Position numbers and translations under genes: made by a program. The notes beneath the pieces were generated by a model. It did not search any database. It saw only the letters and a program-made list of their open reading frames with translations, and was not told the DNA's origin. This document shows positions 1-5,945 of a DNA stretch of 21,992 nt, piece after piece; positions within the stretch are counted from its first letter, which is position 1, and each line of letters opens with the position of its first letter. The stretch is from positions 1 through 21,992 of the forward strand of contig CAKRXU010000043.1 of assembly GCA_934424575.1 (NCBI GenBank), given 5' to 3'. The stretch is from an uncultured Blautia sp. GTDB taxonomy: Bacteria; Bacillota; Clostridia; Lachnospirales; Lachnospiraceae.

Positions 1-1
1 T

Positions 2-205
2 ACAGTCACTGTTACAGTGCCGGACGGTTCTCAAAAGAAGTACCGGATTACAGGGGTATTTGAAAATATGGGAAGTCTGCTCAAAGCGGACGTTTACGGC
101 ATGGTATTGAGCGAAGATGGATTCCGGGAGATAGCGGATGAGGCTGCTAAAGATGGAACGATGTTTCGTATTCAGTTCAAAAGCGGCGTAAATATCTTTG
201 TCTGG
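2..205 (+). pseudogene. FtsX-like ABC transporter permease fragment (both ends missing)
   Basis: The frame is open from the left edge of the window. It encodes about 65 residues that look like the extracytoplasmic part of a MacB/FtsX-type ABC permease of the kind common in Lachnospiraceae; the recognisable stretch runs from YRITGVFENMGSLLKADVYG to FRIQFKSGVNI. After roughly position 193 the similarity stops and the frame runs antisense into the 3' end of the convergent ATPase gene, reaching a stop near 244. No transmembrane segments follow, so the C-terminal membrane half is gone. This looks like a gene cut at its 3' end by the rearrangement that brought in or preserved the neighbouring nuclease-helicase. 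The upstream part lies outside the window. Family assignment is from memory of similar proteins, not from a search. Confidence 0.6.
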
Positions 206-214
206 GTTCAGCCG

Positions 215-1681
215 CTATCTTTTTCCTGTAGCACTGCTTTGTAGAAGTTCAAGCAAGACTTCATACACAGATTCATTCTTTTCTATGATAAGTGCCAGAT
301 TTTCTTTTGCCTGGTTCAGGAGGTGAAAAAGGGTTCGTACGTCGGAGTTTCTGCCTGAGGTTCGGGAGGACGAACGGAGATATCCTTCTGTATTGTAATA
401 ATAACGTTTATCCAGAACGGTGACGAGGCGGTCTGTGTCGCGGACGGCGGTGGTGTTCAAGTCTGCTGGTATGGAGGTTTTGCGATACTGATAGCCCTGA
501 TAGAGGTAGCCGTCAAGTAGGATTTTGGTTTCTCTTTCATTGTTGGCGTAGACTACTTCAATATGAGGATAATATCTGTTGCCTTTTTTCTTTGGCAGAT
601 GGAGCATATTCTGGATGAAGGAGGAAAGCTCGGCATTGGTGCGGATACGGTTGGTCAGATGGAAGGTCTGGATCTGTGGCAGGTTTTCCATCTGCTGAAT
701 GGCGGTCTGATCCATTTCCTCTGGAGAGATCATATCTTCGGAATCGCTGGAAAAGATCACTGGCTGGTGATGAATGGCATTCAGAAGAATGTCAAGTTCT
801 GGAGCTGAGAGCAGATGTGCCTCGTCTACCAGGATGGCGCTGTAGGAATCAAAGCTGACTGGTTCCCTTTCATCAGCAAGCTGGCTGTCGGTGAGAAAGT
901 CAATCCTCTGCAGGCGTTCATGCAGGATCTCCCAGTCCCAGGCAGCTTCTCCGCAGTGGATCATGCAGACTCTCTGACGGCTAGATAGCTTCATGGCAAT
1001 ATCATAGAGCAGCAGGGTCTTGCCTGTTCCAGGAAGTCCGTTGAACCAGTAATAACCGGTGTGTTCTGCACGGATCTTTTTGAGAATCTGTCGTTCGATA
1101 TCACGCTGCTGCGAAGTCAGGAAGTATTCTTTCCGAAGAAAACGGGCAGGTTCTGTAAGCGGGGAGATCAGATAAAGCTCTGCCTGGAAAAGATCCTCGA
1201 TATCTCCCGCATAATCCGGACTTTCTTTCTGGAGAACTGTACACAGATGTTCCCAGTCTGCTTCTATGATATGATCATGGTTTGTCAGCTTCACAAGCCG
1301 ATTCTGGCTGCTGATATAAGTATAAGAATGGATCGGCTTTCCAAGTACAGACAGATAATACCGATTCTGCAGAAGCTGTTTGCAGATCGCCTCATCGGAT
1401 ACGACACCGCTTTTTAACTCAATATTTACGATCTGGTCTTCTTTGATCTGGAGAAGATCAAACTCCTTTCCGAGTTTGGGAATCTGGAAAGAATAGAAAA
1501 AACGAAGAGAGCAGATCTGAGGAATATGCACTTCCAGATGTTCTGTCAGAGCCTTCATGCTCTCCATCTCCCACTCTCTCATCCGAAGAAAATATCCCCT
1601 CCCCGATAACTGACGCTCCAGTCTCTGAAGATTGTCGATATTTTGATTTCTTGTAATAGTATAGATTGAGACGGATTTCAT
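215..1681 (-). CDS. PD-(D/E)xK nuclease-like / DUF2075 SF1 helicase-type ATPase
   Basis: Intact protein of 488 aa. Residues 1-110 hold a restriction-endonuclease-fold signature: D75, then E88-L-K90 after a predicted strand, then a downstream Q-x3-Y-like element (about 102-109), the layout of PD-(D/E)xK or NERD-like nucleases. Residues 185-480 form a P-loop ATPase of the DUF2075/superfamily-1 helicase type: Walker A GLPGTGKT (215-222), Walker B LVDEAH (284-289), an arginine-rich motif NRIRTN (344-349), and a C-terminal helicase-like block with VRTLFHLLNQAK (448-459). Such proteins are thought to act on DNA or RNA ends; a role in phage or plasmid defence is plausible but is inference. The ATG follows a short upstream frame ending at 1687, so translation may be coupled. 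The gene is flanked on both sides by broken genes, which suggests recent gain or rearrangement. No partner gene is visible. Confidence 0.8.
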   Translation of the reverse strand: MKSVSIYTITRNQNIDNLQRLERQLSGRGYFLRMREWEMESMKALTEHLEVHIPQICSLRFFYSFQIPKLGKEFDLLQIKEDQIVNIELKSGVVSDEAICKQLLQNRYYLSVLGKPIHSYTYISSQNRLVKLTNHDHIIEADWEHLCTVLQKESPDYAGDIEDLFQAELYLISPLTEPARFLRKEYFLTSQQRDIERQILKKIRAEHTGYYWFNGLPGTGKTLLLYDIAMKLSSRQRVCMIHCGEAAWDWEILHERLQRIDFLTDSQLADEREPVSFDSYSAILVDEAHLLSAPELDILLNAIHHQPVIFSSDSEDMISPEEMDQTAIQQMENLPQIQTFHLTNRIRTNAELSSFIQNMLHLPKKKGNRYYPHIEVVYANNERETKILLDGYLYQGYQYRKTSIPADLNTTAVRDTDRLVTVLDKRYYYNTEGYLRSSSRTSGRNSDVRTLFHLLNQAKENLALIIEKNESVYEVLLELLQSSATGKR

Positions 1682-1686
1682 TTTGC

Positions 1687-1906
1687 TCAGCCCTGCTTTT
1701 TGTTTAATCCTCGTTCTTTGATAGCTTCGATCACTTCATCCACACTGACAGTTTCGCCACGGCCAAATTGATTTCATAAATTCAACTGCATAATCCAGTT
1801 CTTCGCTGTCTTTATTTACTGAAAATCCATACCATGGTTCTTCATAATCATACGAACCATCATCACCAAGTGGTGCATTGATAAATTCATATTCGAATGG
1901 ATCAGC
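1687..1906 (-). pseudogene. Extracellular solute-binding protein remnant plus unassigned C-terminal tail
   Basis: Two pieces in different frames. From about 1906 down to 1773 the frame reads like an internal part of an ABC sugar-type solute-binding protein, including APLGDDGSYDYEEPWYGF and SVNKDSEELDYAVEFM; PWYGFSV is familiar from that family. The frame then leaves the family and stops. From about 1773 to 1687 another frame, with no start codon and an in-frame stop just upstream, gives FGRGETVSVDEVIEAIKERG and ends six residues later. It looks like a genuine protein C-terminus, possibly the far end of the same binding protein or the end of a small antitoxin-like protein; I cannot decide. Its stop lies 5 nt before the ATG of the ATPase gene. 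Neither piece can make a functional binding protein. Confidence 0.6.
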
Positions 1907-1907
1907 G

Positions 1908-2192
1908 GAATGATCTTTCTGAGGCAGGCAAGGAGAAGGCTTACTTTTGCCTGACCGAGTGCCATGAAACTCTGCTGGCAGCAGATCTGGAAACCGATGG
2001 AGAAGATTCCTGCCATATAGATGCGGAGCGCCCAGGTGGAATATTCTACCAGCTCTCTACTATTTTTTCAGCAAGGTTATGGTCATTCTTTCCCATTGCG
2101 ATCGCTGCCGGGATTGCAAGCTGTGCCAACAATTTCGGGATATTTCCGGTCTCCATAGGGTTTGAGGTGTTTGAATTTGGTGTTTCGTTCAT
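1908..2192 (-). pseudogene. MATE family efflux transporter remnant, internally deleted and frameshifted
   Basis: An ATG at 2192, preceded by AAAGGA, opens a frame whose first ~30 residues match the N-terminus of MATE drug/sodium antiporters (NPMETGNIPKLLAQLAIPAA). The frame then jumps to a short loop-like piece (MGKNDHNLAEKIV) and stops at 2046. A different frame, from about 2058 downward, gives LVEYSTWALRIYMAGIF and then the conserved second-half block FQICCQQSFMALGQAKVSLL. This breaks off near LRKII at about 1910 and runs into the solute-binding-protein remnant. So at least one large internal deletion, one frameshift and a 3' truncation are visible: about 95 codons remain of the usual ~450. 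The leader and a plausible promoter upstream are still present. Recognition of the MATE blocks is confident; the exact junctions are approximate. Confidence 0.8.
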
Positions 2193-2302
2193 GATTTCAG
2201 TCCTTTTGTTGTGATATAAATTAAAAAAGTTGTTTTAGATATGGCTGTCTTTGTTGTTTAATGCGCGTAGCGCGAAAGGGTTTTGATTTGTTATATGTAT
2301 TA

Positions 2303-2331
2303 ATTATACTATAACATTTGACTTATATAAA
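2303..2331 (-). promoter_or_regulatory. Candidate sigma-A promoter ahead of the MATE remnant
   Basis: On the minus strand a perfect -10 TATAAT lies at 2303-2308. A weak -35 TTTATA (4 of 6 matches) lies at 2326-2331, with a 17-nt spacer. Transcription would start near 2296 and run through a leader of about 100 nt to the MATE start at 2192. Because the MATE gene is dead, this may now be the only recognisable promoter reading toward the nuclease-helicase gene. The surroundings are AT-rich, so chance matches are possible. Confidence 0.4.
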
Positions 2332-2364
2332 ACATTACTTTACTTTGTTTATTCTATAAAAATA

Positions 2365-2407
2365 ACAGCCCAGAGTTCTGTCATTCTGCATAAACTCTCC
2401 GGGCTGT
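2365..2407 (-). terminator. Intrinsic terminator after dacA, probably bidirectional
   Basis: ACAGCCC (2365-2371) pairs with GGGCTGT (2401-2407), and AGAGTT (2372-2377) pairs with AACTCT (2393-2398). This leaves a 2-nt bulge and a 15-nt loop. On the minus strand the stem is followed by TTATTTTTATAG, and on the plus strand by CTTTTCTT, so it could stop transcription from either side. It sits 21 bp past the dacA stop and closes the radC-to-dacA operon. The rest of 2193-2428 holds only the MATE leader and promoter and AT-rich DNA. Confidence 0.85.
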
Positions 2408-2428
2408 CTTTTCTTATACATTCATGTA

Positions 2429-3622
2429 TTATACGATATTAATATTTTCCAGAAGTGAACTCATCTCCTGATACAGAAGTTCCTTGCTGGAAGCTCCCAT
2501 TACAATAGATACGAATGGATTTCCATACTCATTCTGACATAATAATGCAAGGCAGTTTCCTGCACTGTTGGTAGTTCCTGTCTTACCACCAAGGATCGTA
2601 ACTCCCTTCGGTGCCGTTGCTTCACCGGTAAGATAATGGTCCGTTGCTGTCAGGACTACACTCGCATCAGAGCCATCGCTGTACTTATAATTCGCAGTAT
2701 AACTTCCCATCTGTGTGATCTCTGTAAATTCAGGATATTTGAGTGCTTCTTTGAGCATCAGGTAGATGTCATACGGCGTGGTATAATGATTTTCATCCTG
2801 CAGTCCATGTGGATTGGTGAAATGTGTTCCAGTGCATCCAAGCTGTGCTGCATAGGCATTCATCATAGAAACAAAATTCTCTGTTGATCCACCGACATGT
2901 GTGGCAATCGCAGATGCCGCATCATTTCCGGAGTATACCAGAAGGCAGTGTACCAGTTCATCCATTGTCACCTGGTCTCCTACCTGGAAGCCAACACGCT
3001 GGGAGCCTTCTTCCAGAGTGACATTTTCTTCTGAAATTGTGACTACATCATCCATATTTCCATTTGTAAACGCCAGAAGTGCTGTCATGATCTTGGTGAT
3101 ACTTGCAGGATAAACTTTGTCATAGGCACCCTTTGCATACATTACAGATTTATCATTGATATTCAGCAGAAGTCCCTCCTGGTCATCCTCCAGGGTCACA
3201 GAATCCAGACTTTGATCTCCGCTTACCACACAAAGATCCGCGGCAAAAGATGTAGCTCTTGATGTACTCTTTATTGTATTCTGATGCTGAAATTCTCTCT
3301 GGATGTCAAATGCCTGCACACTTTTGCTGCCCAAAGGCAGTCCGTTCTGTATGAGGAAATACCCACCTGTGCACAGAACCAGAAGCAGAAGGATTCCTGC
3401 CAGAACAGGCAGATAATTTCTTTTTCTGCGATGTTTCTTACCTTTTGGTGGATTTTTTCTGTTCTTCGAAGAAGTGGCAGCATTCGTATTTTTTACAGTT
3501 GTGTGCGACACACTGCCTGTAGGCCGTGCAGATCGGTTCGCTGTCCTTTTCCCTGCTGAAGGAGCCCGTCCTGACTGTGCAGCCCCTGTTCTTTCACTTC
3601 TGCGTGGCTGTTCTTTTTTCAT
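2429..3622 (-). CDS. dacA: D-alanyl-D-alanine carboxypeptidase (DacA/PBP5-type, peptidase S11)
   Basis: A 397-aa low-molecular-weight penicillin-binding protein that removes the terminal D-Ala of peptidoglycan pentapeptides outside the membrane, limiting cross-linking. All three active-site motifs are present: S174-I-T-K177, S231-G-N233 and K347-T-G349. Residues 1-70 are a strongly basic, Ser/Thr/Arg/Lys-rich tail. They are followed by one hydrophobic segment (about 71-91) that looks like an uncleaved N-terminal anchor with the tail in the cytoplasm. The protein ends soon after the catalytic domain and lacks the C-terminal PBP5 beta domain and amphipathic anchor of classical DacA. The start overlaps the rodA stop as ATGA and is preceded by AGAGGA, so translation is probably coupled to rodA. 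It is the last gene of the operon. Confidence 0.92.
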   Translation of the reverse strand: MKKEQPRRSERTGAAQSGRAPSAGKRTANRSARPTGSVSHTTVKNTNAATSSKNRKNPPKGKKHRRKRNYLPVLAGILLLLVLCTGGYFLIQNGLPLGSKSVQAFDIQREFQHQNTIKSTSRATSFAADLCVVSGDQSLDSVTLEDDQEGLLLNINDKSVMYAKGAYDKVYPASITKIMTALLAFTNGNMDDVVTISEENVTLEEGSQRVGFQVGDQVTMDELVHCLLVYSGNDAASAIATHVGGSTENFVSMMNAYAAQLGCTGTHFTNPHGLQDENHYTTPYDIYLMLKEALKYPEFTEITQMGSYTANYKYSDGSDASVVLTATDHYLTGEATAPKGVTILGGKTGTTNSAGNCLALLCQNEYGNPFVSIVMGASSKELLYQEMSSLLENINIV

Positions 3623-4779
3623 AAGTAATCCTCTTTCTGATTCATTGACTTTTTACGAATTTCCTTATTGTATGCACTGCTCTGAAGTCCTACGTTCAAA
3701 ACCAGCCCCATTCCGATATAGAGACTGACAAGAGAAGTCAGTCCATAGCTTACAAACGGAAGCGGTGTACCGGTGTTTGGTGCAATTCCCGTTGCTACAC
3801 AGATATTCAGAAAACTCTGCAGCGAAACAATACTTGCCATTCCGCAGCATATGATCTTTCCTGACAGATCCTTTGCCCTCAGGCTCATTCGAATGCATTC
3901 AATTGAAATTGCCAGAAGTAATACTATGATCGTGACACAGCCAAAAAATCCGTACTCCTCTCCTGCTACTGCAAAAATAAAGTCTGTCTGATTTTCAGCA
4001 ACAAAGTTTCCATCATTTACAGATGTTGCTGCATCACTTCCTGATAATTTCTTTCCAATCAATTCTCCGGATGCAATTGCTGTCTTTGAGTTATTCTGCT
4101 GCTGAATGTCATCGCTATACTCATCATTTTCCGGATAAAGGAATGACATGATTCGATTCCTCTGGTAGTCTTTGATCAATTTCTGATCCGGCTGAACCAC
4201 GATGGACAAAAAAATAATGATCAAAGGAACCAGGATCAGAAAAGTTCCACCTATGATCTTATAACTAAGGCCTGCAACATAGATCAGTATACAGAATACA
4301 GCCAGCATCATAAGTGTATTCTTAAGGTCAGGCTGCTCGTAGATCAAAAGCAGCGGAACTGCCAGGAGCAGTACAGATTTCGCCAGGGTCTTCGGTGTAT
4401 TTAAGTCTTCTTCATGATCCATAAAAAACCTGGCAAAAAACAGGATAATAATAATTTTTGATAATTCTGTCGGCTGAAAACGGATAAATCCAAAATCAAT
4501 CCAGCGTGCTGCACCATTCGCAGAGTCACCAAACAGACGAACAATTAACAAAAGTGCAATATTCGCCCCATACATAATCCACTGAAAGTTTGAGATCCAG
4601 GAATAATCTATCAGTGAAAGGATCAGCATCAGAATTACTCCCATAACAACACCTATCAGCTGTTTACTCATCAGATCATCTCTGGCACTTCCAACCAGCA
4701 CGATTCCGATCACACTGACCGCAAGCAGAAAAATCACCAGTCTGAAATTATAAAATCGTAATTTATACTGTTTAATCAT
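3619..4779 (-). CDS. rodA: SEDS peptidoglycan glycosyltransferase RodA
   Basis: A 386-aa polytopic membrane protein of the FtsW/RodA/SpoVE family, which polymerises lipid II into glycan strands together with a class B PBP. Visible family signatures are the NGAARWIDFGFIRFQPTELS segment (88-107), EQPDL (148-152), the large extracellular loop ending in ENQTDFIFAVAGEE (262-275) with D266 as the predicted catalytic aspartate, and NTGTPLPFVSYG (335-346). About ten hydrophobic segments can be seen. RodA rather than FtsW is chosen because the gene sits in an operon with mreBCD and mrdA, its expected transpeptidase partner. It starts 24 bp after minE ends and overlaps dacA by four bases. Confidence 0.92.
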   Translation of the reverse strand: MIKQYKLRFYNFRLVIFLLAVSVIGIVLVGSARDDLMSKQLIGVVMGVILMLILSLIDYSWISNFQWIMYGANIALLLIVRLFGDSANGAARWIDFGFIRFQPTELSKIIIILFFARFFMDHEEDLNTPKTLAKSVLLLAVPLLLIYEQPDLKNTLMMLAVFCILIYVAGLSYKIIGGTFLILVPLIIIFLSIVVQPDQKLIKDYQRNRIMSFLYPENDEYSDDIQQQNNSKTAIASGELIGKKLSGSDAATSVNDGNFVAENQTDFIFAVAGEEYGFFGCVTIIVLLLAISIECIRMSLRAKDLSGKIICCGMASIVSLQSFLNICVATGIAPNTGTPLPFVSYGLTSLVSLYIGMGLVLNVGLQSSAYNKEIRKKSMNQKEDYL

Positions 4780-4803
4780 TTTGTCTTTTATTCCCTCTTC
4801 TTG

Positions 4804-5040
4804 TTATCTCTTGTGAAATACCGGAATGTCTGCATGAATCATCGGTGGTTCCTGGCTGACCTGGAATACAACACCTTCCTCATCTATAGAAACGTATTTT
4901 TTTACTGTACGAATCATATCATCTTTCAGTAATTTCATCATTTGCGGAGAACAATCTATCCTCTCTGAGACCAGAAGTGATTTCATCCGGTTTCTTGCAT
5001 ATTCTGCGGAGCGGTTTTTTATCTGCAGAAACGATCTCAC
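4804..5040 (-). CDS. minE: Cell division topological specificity factor MinE
   Basis: A 78-aa protein matching MinE. An N-terminal segment (about 10-30, with RNRMKSLLVSERIDCSP) corresponds to the MinD-binding helix or strand, and the conserved KYVSIDEEGV block (48-57) belongs to the C-terminal topological-specificity domain. MinE stimulates MinD ATPase and drives its dynamic localisation, keeping division at midcell. The start codon is GTG (5038-5040), supported by GGAGGG and AGAGGA just upstream (5045-5056). It lies 25 bp after minD. Length is close to the 85-90 aa typical of the family. It is the only MinD regulator visible in the window. Confidence 0.93.
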   Translation of the reverse strand: MRSFLQIKNRSAEYARNRMKSLLVSERIDCSPQMMKLLKDDMIRTVKKYVSIDEEGVVFQVSQEPPMIHADIPVFHKR

Positions 5041-5065
5041 AAAATCCTCTCCCTCCGTTCACGAT

Positions 5066-5854
5066 TTATTTACGAAAAAGATCTCCAAGACGCTGAAACA
5101 TTCCTTTTCGTTGTCTGACTTCCAAAAACGGAACGTCCTCACCCAGAAGCCGACGGCAGATATTTCGATATTCCTCTTCTGCCTGCGAATTCTTCCCGGA
5201 AAGAGGTTCGCCCTGATTGGCCGCGATCACGATCTGCTCATCATCCAGGATCATTCCTATCAGATCTACGGCAAGTATTTCAACCACATCTTCTACCGAC
5301 ATCATATCTCCGCGTTCGATCATACCCGGCCGCAACCGATTGATGATCAAATGGATATCCCTGATATCTTCGGCCTCCAAAAGCCCGATGATGCGATCTG
5401 CGTCACGGATCGCTGATACTTCTGGTGTCGTGACCACAAGTGCCTTGTCTGCACCCGCTATTGCATTTCGAAATCCCTGCTCGATCCCTGCGGGACAATC
5501 CAGAAGAACATAGTCAAAATCTTCTCTCAGTTCTTCCGTCAGCTTGACCATCTGTTCCGGCGATACCGCCGACTTGTCCTTGGTCTGTGCGGAAGGTAAG
5601 AGAAACAGCTCCGGATGGCGTTTGTCCCTGATCAGAGCCTGTTTCAGGCGGCAGTTTCCATTGACCACATCCACAAGATTATATACGATACGGTTTTCAA
5701 GACCCAGGATCACATCAAGATTCCGAAGACCTATATCGGTATCAACAACGACCGTCCGTTTGTCCAGCATTGCCAGACCCGTTCCGATATTGGCTACGGT
5801 CGTTGTTTTTCCCACGCCGCCCTTACCAGAGGTAATTACTATCACTTCACCCAT
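5066..5854 (-). CDS. minD: Septum site-determining ATPase MinD
   Basis: A 262-aa ParA/MinD ATPase. The start chosen is the ATG at 5852-5854 because it is preceded by a perfect AGGAGG (5865-5870) and gives the canonical opening MGEVIVITSGKGGVGKTT; a longer reading back to 5917 adds 21 residues with no such support. The deviant Walker A GKGGVGKTT is at 10-18, and the switch region DTDIGLRNLDVILGLENRIV follows. The C-terminal MFQRLGDLFRK is the expected amphipathic membrane-targeting helix. MinD dimerises on the membrane with ATP and normally recruits MinC to block FtsZ rings. Here mrdA lies directly upstream (91 bp) and no minC is seen between them. Confidence 0.95.
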   Translation of the reverse strand: MGEVIVITSGKGGVGKTTTVANIGTGLAMLDKRTVVVDTDIGLRNLDVILGLENRIVYNLVDVVNGNCRLKQALIRDKRHPELFLLPSAQTKDKSAVSPEQMVKLTEELREDFDYVLLDCPAGIEQGFRNAIAGADKALVVTTPEVSAIRDADRIIGLLEAEDIRDIHLIINRLRPGMIERGDMMSVEDVVEILAVDLIGMILDDEQIVIAANQGEPLSGKNSQAEEEYRNICRRLLGEDVPFLEVRQRKGMFQRLGDLFRK

Positions 5855-5864
5855 ATTTCTGCAT

Positions 5865-5870
5865 CCTCCT
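5865..5870 (-). promoter_or_regulatory. Ribosome binding site that fixes the minD start
   Basis: A perfect AGGAGG on the minus strand lies 10 nt before the ATG at 5852-5854. It supports the shorter MinD start over an in-frame start 63 nt upstream. The 91-bp gap between mrdA and minD that contains it shows no terminator and no convincing promoter. Confidence 0.8.
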
Positions 5871-5945
5871 GAAAGATATTTCCATACTCCTGGTATTTTC
5901 TTCTGTGATTTGATCATGCAAAAAATGTGTGTGTACTATATAGAT

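Noticed and set aside
2263..2278. GC-rich motif GCGCGTAGCGCG near an AT-rich leader, considered as an operator or terminator
   Set aside because: It forms only a 4-bp inverted repeat, too short for a confident hairpin, and no T-tract follows on either strand.
5855..5945. Possible promoter (TTGCAT-like box) between mrdA and minD
   Set aside because: No acceptable -10 hexamer lies at a 16-18 nt spacing. The genes are most simply read as one operon.
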